Assembly (NCBI GenBank): GCA_905211485.1
Contig: CAJMAW010000056.1
Span: forward strand, 1 to 19,358
Length of the DNA stretch: 19,358 nucleotides
Origin: an uncultured Lentisphaeria bacterium
GTDB lineage: Bacteria > Verrucomicrobiota > Lentisphaeria > Victivallales > UBA1829
Direction: 5' to 3'
The notes beneath the pieces were generated by a model that worked only from the letters and a program-made list of their open reading frames with translations, did no database searches and had not been told where the DNA came from. A program made the translations under genes and the position numbers. This document shows, in pieces, positions 12,233-19,358 of the stretch (the stretch's first letter is position 1; each line of letters starts with the position of its first letter).

Positions 12233-14770
12233 ATGACAGAGCAGGAATCCGTGATCCGAGTGAGTTCCGGGGATCTCGAATATGAATTTTCCGGAGACGG
12301 CTTTTTCCGTTCGATCCATTTGAAAGGCGTTGCAGGGGAGGAACTGGAACTGACGGGAGGGGAGTTCGGCCGACTTCACATCACTCTTTCCGACGGGAGA
12401 GTGCTGACGCCCTTTGTGCCGGAATCCAGCCCTCCGCGGCGCGGCCGGTTTCAGACGGCGGATCTGCTTTTGTTTGATTCGATTCTCTGGAAAGATGCGG
12501 AGGGTGCTGTCATTCCGGATTTCCGTCTTTCGCTCCGCTATGAATTCTGGGAAGGCGGGCGTGGATTTGTCGACGCCTTTTTCTGGGGCGGCGGTCTGAA
12601 CGCGCCTGCGCTGGATGAATTTTCTCTGAAATTCCATCTGGCGCTTTCCTCTTTTCCGGAGCTGAACTGGGCGTGTCTGCCGCGTCCTCGGACTGTGGAC
12701 GGGTCCCTGATCCAGTCATTCGGAGCGGGTCGTTATCTGGAGAGGGGCAAGGAGATCCATGCGGAACATCTGATTGTGCCGGCGGTCAACTTCAATGCGC
12801 GTCATCCATCTGCGACTGCGCCTTCGGCTTATTTCGAGATTCTGGTCGAGGGGCAGAACTCGCCGGACGAAAGCGCCGACAACAATTTCACCGATCTGAA
12901 ATGGACAAAAGACGGTGATTTTTCAGGAGAATGGGGTTTTATTCTGGAAAGACCCGCCCGCTGCCGATTCCTGCACGTCTTCCAGTGGCGCAACCGCTGG
13001 GGCTGGGTGCTGAAACGTGCGGATGCGACCCGCAGGAAACCGCCGTTCCACATGTATCATTACTTTGACAATGAAAAGCATTATCCTTCCACGGAAAGCA
13101 TCGAAGCCATGGCCGCCGCTGGGACGGATGTGCTTGCGATTCACGAATGCTGGCGCTACGATCTTCAGAACGGGGGATTTCCGTATGATACGGCGGAACT
13201 GGTCCGTGTGCTCGAAGAGGCACACAGGCACGGGATCCGCATTCTTCTCTACATGCGCGGGAACGAATCCTCCGCGACGGAATCCGCCTGTCAGTGGTTC
13301 GATCTCTTCCTCAGGAAGAATTACGACGGTCTGTACATGGATTACGGCGGTCCCTTCCATGCCCCCCTCACAGATGAATCCTATCCCGGCGGCCGCATTC
13401 AGTTCCGGGATTATTTTCTGCAGATGAAGGCATTGAGGGATCGTGTCGGGGAAGACGGTCTCTTTCTTGCGCATACGGGGTCGTCGTTTTCGGCCATCGG
13501 TTTTGCGGGGGAGGTGGTGGATGGATACGTTTCCGGCGAAGGCGAATCCGGAGTCATGGTGGACGGGAGGCGCGAACATGAATACTTCAGCATGGCGCCG
13601 GTCTGTCCCGGCACCATGTGGACCGGGGCCTTCCCTGCGTATTCCACTTCCCGGATGCGTCCCTTCCTCGCGGCGACGGGGCAATACCCGCACAATCCTC
13701 TCGGGATTCAATTCCCGAGTTCCTCGCTTTCACATCCTTCCGATCCCGGATTGAATGACACGGCGTTCAAGCCGCTCTGGAAACTCTGGCGCTTTTTCCG
13801 CAATGAGAGAAACATCCGGATTTTCAACGACTACAATTCCGCCGGGATCTTCAGTCCCTCCCGGGGTGTCGGCCATTACCTGATGATTTCGGAGGATTCC
13901 AGACGAGCTCTCCTGATCCTCTGCAATTTTGAAAACGCGGAAAATGAAATCAGCTGCACGGTGAACTGGGAGAAAACCTCCTTCCCCGTCCATGAGATGT
14001 CCTGCGCCTGGAAACTTCAGCCGACGGAATCCTCACCGGGAAAGGCGGAGCCCTGTTCTTCCCCGTCAGAACCTTTCCGTTTCACGCTGGGAGCGTATGA
14101 CGTCTGCGGCGTGTTCCTTCTGTGTTCCTCTTCCTCTTCCGGCAGCGGTGAGGGTGTGCCCGGAAAAGGCTCCGGCGCCGCCGTATCTGCGGTGGAGCGA
14201 GAGAAGAAGGCGGCGGAACTGGAGATTGCGGATTTTGAGAAGCCCTATCCGGATCTTTCTGAAGCGAACCGCCTGTGGCTGGAACGTGTCGCCCGTCAGC
14301 GTGAGATGCGTTCTTTTGCGCCCCGTGCGGCGGCGGAGAAGGAGGAGGGGAGGGATGGAATGGGGAAAAAGGCGTATCTGCGCATATCCGTCCCGCCCTC
14401 GGAACTGCCGTATGAATTTTCTCTGATCTACGACCTTTATCTGAATTCGATGGAACTGGTGGAATTCAAGGCGGACGGAGCTGTCCGGAGAGTCGGCTGG
14501 ATCACGAAGAAAGGACTTGTCCACGAGCTTCCGGCTCCGGAGGAGTATGTCTGGCCGTCGGAGGAGAGCCCGTGGATTCCGCTGCATGAAATTTTCCCGT
14601 CCGGCGAACATCATCTGGGAGTCCGGAGCCTGCATTACGGGAAACCGTTCTATTCTTTCATTTATGCGGATCTTTCGGAACATGCGGATGGTTCCGGGGC
14701 GCGGCGTCTGGAATTTCTCAATGAGCTTGAGGAAGACCGCCGTTATCTGCGCTGGACTCTCTTCCTCTGA
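12233..14770 (+). CDS. Large TIM-barrel glycoside-hydrolase-like protein of unknown family
   Basis: The 845-residue protein has no signal peptide, so it is probably cytoplasmic. Residues about 1-260 are beta-rich (a sugar-binding or sandwich domain). A barrel-like section follows: FHMYHYFDNEKHYPSTESIE, then DVLAIHECWRYD (His304, Glu305), GIRILLYMRGNE and NYDGLYMDYGGP with Asp370 at a strand end, and finally GEVVDGYVSGEGESG (Asp430, Glu436, Glu438). Asp370 is placed like the catalytic nucleophile of GH31/GH36-type barrels, and Asp430 or Glu436/438 could be the acid; this is inference. A Ser/Gly and Ala/Glu-rich linker (about 620-690) leads to a C-terminal beta domain. I chose ATG 12233 because AAGGTG ends 6 bases before it; the GTG at 12224 is part of that ribosome-binding site. 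Confidence 0.75.
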   Translation: MTEQESVIRVSSGDLEYEFSGDGFFRSIHLKGVAGEELELTGGEFGRLHITLSDGRVLTPFVPESSPPRRGRFQTADLLLFDSILWKDAEGAVIPDFRLSLRYEFWEGGRGFVDAFFWGGGLNAPALDEFSLKFHLALSSFPELNWACLPRPRTVDGSLIQSFGAGRYLERGKEIHAEHLIVPAVNFNARHPSATAPSAYFEILVEGQNSPDESADNNFTDLKWTKDGDFSGEWGFILERPARCRFLHVFQWRNRWGWVLKRADATRRKPPFHMYHYFDNEKHYPSTESIEAMAAAGTDVLAIHECWRYDLQNGGFPYDTAELVRVLEEAHRHGIRILLYMRGNESSATESACQWFDLFLRKNYDGLYMDYGGPFHAPLTDESYPGGRIQFRDYFLQMKALRDRVGEDGLFLAHTGSSFSAIGFAGEVVDGYVSGEGESGVMVDGRREHEYFSMAPVCPGTMWTGAFPAYSTSRMRPFLAATGQYPHNPLGIQFPSSSLSHPSDPGLNDTAFKPLWKLWRFFRNERNIRIFNDYNSAGIFSPSRGVGHYLMISEDSRRALLILCNFENAENEISCTVNWEKTSFPVHEMSCAWKLQPTESSPGKAEPCSSPSEPFRFTLGAYDVCGVFLLCSSSSSGSGEGVPGKGSGAAVSAVEREKKAAELEIADFEKPYPDLSEANRLWLERVARQREMRSFAPRAAAEKEEGRDGMGKKAYLRISVPPSELPYEFSLIYDLYLNSMELVEFKADGAVRRVGWITKKGLVHELPAPEEYVWPSEESPWIPLHEIFPSGEHHLGVRSLHYGKPFYSFIYADLSEHADGSGARRLEFLNELEEDRRYLRWTLFL

Positions 14771-14797
14771 AAAAATCCGTGAGGAGGGAACGGAAAA

Positions 14798-14849
14798 GGG
14801 GGAAAAAGAGGAAAAGGTTGGACCACATTCCCTTTCCCTTATTTTCCCC
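14798..14849 (+). terminator. Purine/pyrimidine imperfect hairpin after the GH-like gene
   Basis: A purine tract from 14798 (GGGGGAAAAAGAGGAAAAGG) can pair imperfectly with CCTTTCCCTTATTTTCCCC (14831-14849). More pyrimidine repeats follow up to about 14890. It starts 28 bases after the stop codon and may terminate or protect the transcript; the asymmetric tract could also form non-B DNA. Confidence 0.4.
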
Positions 14850-15020
14850 ATTTCCCATTTCCCCTTATTTTCCCGACTTTCTTTTTTCCCTTGAAATCCG
14901 GGCGTTTCCTCCTTTCTTCCCGGGACGGCATCTTCCTCCTTGCAGCGTAGGAACTGGCGCTCTCCGCAAGAACTGAGTTTGAACGGAGTGACGGCGGCAT
15001 GGCGTCAGGTGGTGTTTTTT

Positions 15021-15050
15021 GCTTTCGGCAGTCTTGCTTTCGGCAGTCTT
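15021..15050 (+). repeat. Two tandem 15-bp repeats
   Basis: GCTTTCGGCAGTCTT occurs twice without a gap (15021-15035, 15036-15050). A partial third copy, GCTTTCGGCTTTTGG, begins at about 15064. They lie upstream of the antiporter promoter, between 14771 and 15122, where no gene is supported. Confidence 0.75.
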
Positions 15051-15122
15051 GCTTTTCATTTCTGGCTTTCGGCTTTTGGATTTCCTGACGCGTTCTGATT
15101 TTCCGGCGTGCATTCTCCGGCC

Positions 15123-15151
15123 TTGCACTTTCAGGGGAGGAATGGTACAGT
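15123..15151 (+). promoter_or_regulatory. Promoter of the NhaC-type antiporter
   Basis: TTGCAC (15123-15128), a 17-base spacer and TACAGT (15146-15151). Transcription would begin near 15158, which argues for the start at 15217 and against the in-frame ATG at 15142 and TTG at 15019. Confidence 0.5.
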
Positions 15152-15216
15152 ACACAGCTTCTGCGAGAGGGCTTTTACTTTACTGTGAAAAAGAGAAAAC
15201 GGAATTCCGGATCAGA

Positions 15217-16818
15217 ATGGAAACAGAAGATTTTGCATTGAATCGTGAACCGCGTGCGAAGGCGCTTCTTCCCTTTGGAGTTTTTTTATTTTTTTATCTG
15301 GGACTGTCGGTGTGGTCGGGAGATTTTTCCAAGGTTCCGATGCCGGTTGCGTTTCTGGTTGCGTCTGCGTCTGCGCTGTTTCTGAACCGGCGGGCGCCGC
15401 TTCGGAGCAAGATTGATCTGTTTGCCCGCGGGATGGGGCATGTGGACATCATGACGATGTGCCTGATCTTCATTCTGGCGGGAGCGTTTGCCGGGACTGC
15501 GAAGGAAATGGGGGCGGTGGATTCCACCGTGAATCTGGCATTGGCGCTGGTGCCTTCCAATCTTCTGCTCTGCGGTCTGTTTCTGGTGTCATGCTTCATT
15601 TCGATTTCGATCGGGACGTCGGTGGGGACGATTGTTGCGCTGACTCCGATTGCCCTGGGATTGACCGATGCCATCGGCATCTCTTCGGGACTCTGTCTCG
15701 GGACGGTGGTCGGAGGGGCGATGTTCGGCGACAACCTGTCCATGATTTCCGACACGACCATTGCCGCCACCCGGACCCAGAATGTCGGCATGAAGCAGAA
15801 ATTCCATGCGAATCTGAAGATCAGTCTTCCCGCGGCGTTCCTCTGTGTGCTGCTGTATCTGTTTCTGAGCAGCGGCGGCGAATCTTCTTCCTCAGCCGGA
15901 GTTTCCGGAGGAAAGAGCTCTGCTGCGGTTACTGCTGCTCTTGCTGCTGCCGCCTCCGGTCCGAGTCTTTCCGCGGATGATGACGGCGCGGCGGGAGAGG
16001 GCAGAGCGCCGGCAGCGGGAGAAGACGCCGCCCCCGCGCTCTGCACGAGCGGGGCATCAGGCACTGCTTCCTCCGCTTTCTCAGAATCCGTTGATGCGGA
16101 TTCCGCCTCTGCTGCCGGAGAAGAGAGAAAAGCGGGAACGGGAATCACGCTTGTTTCCGTTCTGAATCTTCTTCCTTATCTTTCGGTATTGCTTCTGGCG
16201 CTTTTCGGGATGAATGTGATGGCGCTTCTGATGATGGGGACATTGTTTGCTGGAGGCGTGGGGATGCTGACAGGAGTGTTTGATGTATGGGGATTCCTGG
16301 ACGCGGCGGGACAGGGAGCGCTGAATATGTCTGAGACTCTGATCGTGGCTCTTCTTGCCGGGGGACTGCTGAAAGTGATCCGCAGCAACGGAGGAATCGA
16401 GTATCTTTTGAATCTGATTGAACGGCATATTCATGGGAAGCGCGGTGCGGAACTGGGGATATCCTTCCTGGTGATGGCGGTGAATGTGTTTACGGCGAAC
16501 AACACGGTTGCGATTGTGATAGCGGGACCGCTGGCGAAGGATGTATCCGCGCGTTACGGTGTGCCGCCGGATCGTTCCGCCAGTCTGCTGGACACGTCTT
16601 CCTGCATTATTCAGGGGATTCTTCCCTATGGAGCGCAGGTTCTGGTGGCTGTCGGGCTGGCCGGGGCGGGGACGTCTGCGCTGGAAGTGCTCCGGCATCT
16701 GTACTATCCGTGCATTCTCGGGGCCGTCATGTTTCTGACGATTCTGTTTCCCGGTCTGCTTTTCCGGAAAAGCCGTGTTTCCGCTAGGGACGGTCAGAAA
16801 AAGAGTTTTTCCCCGTAA
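15217..16818 (+). CDS. NhaC-family Na+/H+ antiporter with a low-complexity insert
   Basis: The 533-residue inner-membrane protein has about eleven hydrophobic helices. The family block GTVVGGAMFGDNLSMISDTT followed by IAATRTQ is the ion-binding region of NhaC-type antiporters, which exchange protons for Na+ or for organic ions; substrate specificity cannot be assigned. The second half carries matching helices, including NVFTANNTVAIVIAGPLAKD and SCIIQGILPYGAQVLV. Residues about 218-308 are a 90-residue Ser/Ala/Gly/Glu-rich stretch placed between the two helix sets, which is unusual for the family. The reading frame stays open for 66 codons upstream, but that part is AT- and repeat-derived and precedes the promoter; ATG 15217 gives a normal short cytoplasmic N-terminus. 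Its 3' end overlaps the convergent sanA by 25 bases. Confidence 0.87.
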   Translation: METEDFALNREPRAKALLPFGVFLFFYLGLSVWSGDFSKVPMPVAFLVASASALFLNRRAPLRSKIDLFARGMGHVDIMTMCLIFILAGAFAGTAKEMGAVDSTVNLALALVPSNLLLCGLFLVSCFISISIGTSVGTIVALTPIALGLTDAIGISSGLCLGTVVGGAMFGDNLSMISDTTIAATRTQNVGMKQKFHANLKISLPAAFLCVLLYLFLSSGGESSSSAGVSGGKSSAAVTAALAAAASGPSLSADDDGAAGEGRAPAAGEDAAPALCTSGASGTASSAFSESVDADSASAAGEERKAGTGITLVSVLNLLPYLSVLLLALFGMNVMALLMMGTLFAGGVGMLTGVFDVWGFLDAAGQGALNMSETLIVALLAGGLLKVIRSNGGIEYLLNLIERHIHGKRGAELGISFLVMAVNVFTANNTVAIVIAGPLAKDVSARYGVPPDRSASLLDTSSCIIQGILPYGAQVLVAVGLAGAGTSALEVLRHLYYPCILGAVMFLTILFPGLLFRKSRVSARDGQKKSFSP

Positions 16819-17543
16819 TATCTTGGAGCGGTGTTCAGGAGATGGAGATCGAGCCAGGCCGCCATGCGGGAGAGGGTTTCGCGGGCGGCGCGGCGATAGA
16901 GGGCTTTCCTGCTTGAGGTTTCGTGCGCGGCGTATCCGATGACGTCCATCCCCTGACAGCGGGCAATGTAGATAGCGCGTTCACAGTGGAACTGCTGGGA
17001 GATGACCGTCAGATGATCCTGGCCGAAGACTTTTTTTGCCCTGAGGATGGAGTCGAGAGTCCGGAATCCTGCGTAGTCGCAGACGATATCCTCCCTGGGG
17101 ACACCCGCGGCGACAAGATCTTCCCTCATATCCTCCGGCTCATTGTAGTCTTTTCTCCCGTTGTCTCCTGAAACGAGGATCTTGGATATTTTCCCATGAT
17201 GATACAATTCCGCCGCCGCCTGAATCCGGTATACGAAATAACTGTTGGGAATCCGGGTGCCAGAGAGGTGTTTTCCGGTCCCGAGAAGGAGTCCCACTCT
17301 CCGTTCCGGCACTTCGTCGGGTGTATGGTAGACAAGTGCTCCGCAGTCTGCCACCATCTCATTCACATACATCAGAAACACGCTGAAAAGGAGGGCGGCA
17401 ACGGCCAGGCAGATCAGTCCCAGGCGGAAGAGGAAAGCTTTATTCTCTGGATAAAGGAAAAAACGTTTTCTCCCGGCAAGAGGGAGGAAGGGGAAAGAGT
17501 CTCTGACGGGATGCTCTGAAGTCCGAATCTGCTTCTGTATCAT
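16794..17543 (-). CDS. sanA: SanA/YdcF-family (DUF218) envelope protein
   Basis: The 249-residue protein has one membrane helix at about residues 36-60 (ENKAFLFRLGLICLAVAALL) and a periplasmic DUF218 domain. Motifs include GLLLGTGKHLSGTRIPNSYF, RIQAAAELYHHGKISKILVS, GDNGRKDYNEPEDMR, DYAGFRTLDSILRAKKVFGQ and SQQFHCERAIYIAR. These match Escherichia coli SanA closely in order and spacing. SanA contributes to envelope integrity and resistance to large hydrophilic antibiotics such as vancomycin; its biochemical reaction is not established. The N-terminal 35 residues are longer than usual. The frame is open 44 codons upstream; ATG 17543 gives the expected length, although its ribosome-binding site is weak. 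The gene is convergent with the antiporter and overlaps its end by 25 bases. Confidence 0.9.
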   Translation of the reverse strand: MIQKQIRTSEHPVRDSFPFLPLAGRKRFFLYPENKAFLFRLGLICLAVAALLFSVFLMYVNEMVADCGALVYHTPDEVPERRVGLLLGTGKHLSGTRIPNSYFVYRIQAAAELYHHGKISKILVSGDNGRKDYNEPEDMREDLVAAGVPREDIVCDYAGFRTLDSILRAKKVFGQDHLTVISQQFHCERAIYIARCQGMDVIGYAAHETSSRKALYRRAARETLSRMAAWLDLHLLNTAPRYYGEKLFF

Positions 17544-17593
17544 ATCTGATTTTTTCCGCGTGGGTTGAAAGATGCATTCCTTTCGGAAAATGA

Positions 17594-17634
17594 AATCCCG
17601 GAGCGCGGGGAAAAACGGGATTCTCTCCGGGATT
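17594..17634 (-). promoter_or_regulatory. Leader hairpin of sanA
   Basis: On the minus strand, AATCCCGGAG (17634-17625) pairs perfectly with CTCCGGGATT (17603-17594), a 10-bp stem with a 21-base loop. It would begin at or next to the 5' end of the sanA transcript. It may stabilise the mRNA or regulate it. Confidence 0.45.
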
Positions 17635-17641
17635 CCGGAAG

Positions 17642-17671
17642 AAAATATGATCCGGCGCCCCTGTTTTTCAA
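17642..17671 (-). promoter_or_regulatory. Possible sanA promoter
   Basis: On the minus strand, TTGAAA (17671-17666), 18 bases, TATTTT (17647-17642). Transcription would begin near 17635, about 90 bases before the chosen start. Confidence 0.4.
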
Positions 17672-17806
17672 GCACCCGGAGAAGAAGAAAAAAAAGATTT
17701 TTCTCCGAATTGAATTTGATCCCCTGTGAAAGAGAGGATACTGTTATGAAAGTTTGAGTTCCCTGCCTGTTTGAAAGGCTCTTTTATTTGCCTCTTGACG
17801 ATTTTC

Positions 17807-17841
17807 CTTTTTCCCTTCCATCCGGGAACACAGGGAAAAAG
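17807..17841 (+). repeat. Pyrimidine/CCGG/purine hairpin, copy d
   Basis: CTTTTTCCCT (17807-17816) pairs perfectly over 10 bp with AGGGAAAAAG (17832-17841). The 15-base loop contains ATCCGGGAA. It lies 69 bases before the start of the small membrane protein gene. Rest of the 17672-17909 gap: no gene seen. Confidence 0.55.
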
Positions 17842-17909
17842 TCAGGACGTGGAAAAAAGAACGGGATCGAGTGAGGAGAAAAAGAAAAAAAAAAGGAGAC
17901 AAAGGGATT

Positions 17910-18242
17910 ATGTCTGTGCTGGTATGGATCGCGTTGTTTTTTCTGTTTCTGATGTTTCAGTCGGCGCTGCTGTATGTGGCTGCACGGATTACGGGGAATC
18001 CGACGGAATTCAAAGAGATGTTTTTCATTGCCCTCGGGACAGCGATTGTGTCCATGATTCCTGTGATCGGGAATCTGATGGGGCTGATCATGCTTTTTTA
18101 TCTTCTGACGAAGTTAGCGGATATGAGGGTCTGGCCGGATGCGGTCCTGACCGTGATTGTTTCGGGACTGTTGAAGATGCTTCTCTCCTTCCTGCTGATT
18201 TTTATCATGGCAGGACTGGGAGCGGCGGGCCAGACAGCATAA
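17910..18242 (+). CDS. Small hypothetical membrane protein
   Basis: The 110-residue protein is almost entirely hydrophobic. Three segments are likely membrane-spanning: about residues 2-26 (SVLVWIALFFLFLMFQSALL), 37-68 (FFIALGTAIVSMIPVIGNLM) and 77-104 (AVLTVIVSGLLKMLLSFLLI). A polar loop, ARITGNPTEFKEM, lies between the first two. I recognise no family or catalytic residue. ATG 17910 is preceded by AAGGAG 11 bases away and a nearer AAAGGG; the GTG at 17871 would add an implausible Lys/Arg-rich leader. The CE15-like gene starts 39 bases after its stop, so the two are probably one transcript. Confidence 0.7.
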   Translation: MSVLVWIALFFLFLMFQSALLYVAARITGNPTEFKEMFFIALGTAIVSMIPVIGNLMGLIMLFYLLTKLADMRVWPDAVLTVIVSGLLKMLLSFLLIFIMAGLGAAGQTA

Positions 18243-18281
18243 TCATCTAAAGTAAGATGCACAAGGAGTGCCGTTGCGAGT

Positions 18282-19358
18282 ATGGACGGAATTGATTTGC
18301 AGGGCAGAATGTTTGCTCTTCCGGATGCGCTGACGGATCTGGACGGGCGTCCGGTGAAGACTGCGGACGCATGGATGAATCACAGGAGGGCGGAATTATT
18401 CCGTCTTTTTCAGGATCATGTGTATGGGCGTACTCCCGAGGGTCCTTCGGAGAAGGCTGTCTTTAAAGAGACGGAGCGTTCGGATGGGGCGCTTTCCGGG
18501 AAAGCGATCCGGATTCAGGGGAATGTTCTCTGTCGCGGGGTGCCGGAAGGGATTCGTCCTTTCCCTGTTCTGATGTATCTTCCCCGTTCTGCCGACGAGG
18601 GGGAAGGGGGAGCTGTTCCGGTGTTTCTCGGATTGAATTTCAAGGGGAATCATGCGATTTCGGAGGATCCCGGAATCTTGATTTCTCCGAACGGGCGGTC
18701 TCCGGACGGGACTCTGCTTCATGAACGCGGTTCTGCCGCTCCGCGTTATTCTCTTGAGGATCTGATGGATTCCGGGTTCGGGCTGGTTACGCTCTGGAAT
18801 CATGATGTGGAAGCGGACCGGCCCGGGAGCTGGGGAAAATCTCCGCGCGGGGCGTATTCGCGAGGGGCTGAGCCGGGACTGCTGGACTGGGGGACGATCG
18901 GCGTCTGGGCATGGGGGCTTTCCCGGGTTCTGGATGCGCTGGAGGGGATTCCGGAGGTGGATGCATCCAGGGTGATTGTCTGGGGGCATTCGCGTCTGGG
19001 GAAGACGGCGTTGTGGGCATCGGCTTCCGATCCGCGTTTTGCGATGGCAATTTCCAATGATTCGGGTTGTACGGGTGCGGCTCTGACCCGTTTCAAACAG
19101 GGGGAAAGCATTGCGGAGATCAACCGGAGATTTCCTCACTGGTTCTGCGGGAATTACAAGCAGTACGGGGCGAATCCCGGGAAACTGCCTGTGGATCAGC
19201 ATGAACTGATTGCGTTGTCTGCGCCGCGTCCGGTGTATGTGGCGAGCGGTGTGGAGGATTTATGGGCGGATCCGCCTTCGGAGTTTCTTGCGGCCCGTGA
19301 GGCTTCCGCGGTGTATCGTTTATTTGGTCTGGAGGGGATTCCGGAGGATGAGGGAATG
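18282..19358 (+). CDS. CE15-like carbohydrate esterase (glucuronoyl/acetyl-xylan esterase type), cut at right edge
   Basis: The 359 visible residues form an alpha/beta hydrolase of the CE15 kind, which cleaves esters on plant cell-wall glycans such as 4-O-methylglucuronoyl esters linking xylan to lignin. Key features are FLGLNFKGNHAI, then VWGHSRLGKTALWASASDPR with the nucleophile Ser237. NDSGCTGAALTRFKQGESIA and FPHWFCGNYKQYG follow, both typical of the substrate pocket, and then DQHELIALSAPRPVYVASGV. The final catalytic His expected in the family lies beyond the edge. No signal peptide is visible at the start, which is unusual for an enzyme acting on polymers; it may act on imported fragments. 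AAGGAG lies 13 bases before ATG 18282, longer than ideal. Probably in an operon with the small membrane protein. Confidence 0.88.
   Translation, partial: MDGIDLQGRMFALPDALTDLDGRPVKTADAWMNHRRAELFRLFQDHVYGRTPEGPSEKAVFKETERSDGALSGKAIRIQGNVLCRGVPEGIRPFPVLMYLPRSADEGEGGAVPVFLGLNFKGNHAISEDPGILISPNGRSPDGTLLHERGSAAPRYSLEDLMDSGFGLVTLWNHDVEADRPGSWGKSPRGAYSRGAEPGLLDWGTIGVWAWGLSRVLDALEGIPEVDASRVIVWGHSRLGKTALWASASDPRFAMAISNDSGCTGAALTRFKQGESIAEINRRFPHWFCGNYKQYGANPGKLPVDQHELIALSAPRPVYVASGVEDLWADPPSEFLAAREASAVYRLFGLEGIPEDEGM

Noticed and set aside
12923..13711. A 262-codon minus-strand frame opposite the GH-like gene
   Set aside because: Antisense to a coherent barrel-like protein and lacking any family motif.
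15019..15216. Extended antiporter start at TTG 15019 or ATG 15142
   Set aside because: The segment is made of tandem repeats and the promoter at 15123-15151 would initiate downstream of both.
15294..16148. A 284-codon minus-strand frame opposite the antiporter
   Set aside because: Ala/Pro/Ser-rich mirror of the low-complexity insert; no start signal or recognisable fold.
18396..19202. A 268-codon minus-strand frame opposite the esterase
   Set aside because: Pro/Arg/His-rich shadow; the plus strand carries the GHSRLGK nucleophile motif.

Overview
The window looks like chromosomal DNA from a Lentisphaerota bacterium (Victivallis-like, probably gut-associated). This is an inference from gene content: two short pseudopilin-like proteins carry the FTLIELLVVIAIIAIL N-terminus typical of the very large paralogous pseudopilin sets of that phylum. 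They sit beside an archaeal-type phosphoglycerate mutase, a CE15-type esterase and a carbohydrate-enzyme-like protein. Several promoters match the sigma-70 consensus closely. No rRNA, tRNA, CRISPR array, insertion sequence or phage gene was seen.

Layout. 1-1000 (minus strand): a pseudopilin-like gene followed by the start of a multi-membrane protein that leaves the window. 1001-2650: a divergent regulatory region and a second pseudopilin-like gene, with a consensus promoter, a 21-bp exact inverted repeat around the start region and a terminator overlapping the stop codon. 2816-3487: a small membrane-anchored protein of unknown function. 3538-4176 (minus): an exported SagB-type nitroreductase-like protein, divergent from an AraC-type regulator (4482-5336). 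5374-5487 (minus): what looks like the tail of a lost gene. 5641-6669 (minus): a Gfo/Idh/MocA oxidoreductase, divergent from apgM (6900-8156). 8577-11790: an ABC exporter followed by an HlyD-type adaptor, probably one export system. 12233-14770: a large cytoplasmic protein that looks like a TIM-barrel glycoside hydrolase but belongs to no family I can name. 15217-16818: an NhaC-type antiporter with an unusual Ala/Ser-rich insert, convergent with and overlapping sanA (16794-17543, minus). 17910-19358: a small three-helix membrane protein followed closely by a CE15-like carbohydrate esterase cut by the right edge.

The genes do not form one obvious pathway. They read as several short transcription units: central carbon metabolism (apgM), envelope and export (ABC/HlyD, sanA, pseudopilins), ion homeostasis (NhaC) and glycan processing (GH-like protein, Gfo/Idh/MocA, CE15). 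The strongest unexplained signals are in the DNA between and at the ends of genes. They are a 44-bp nucleotide-identical core shared by the two pseudopilin genes, the paired palindromes at the second pseudopilin start, mutually exclusive hairpins before the GH-like gene, and a recurring pyrimidine-arm/CCGG-loop/purine-arm hairpin in many intergenic gaps.
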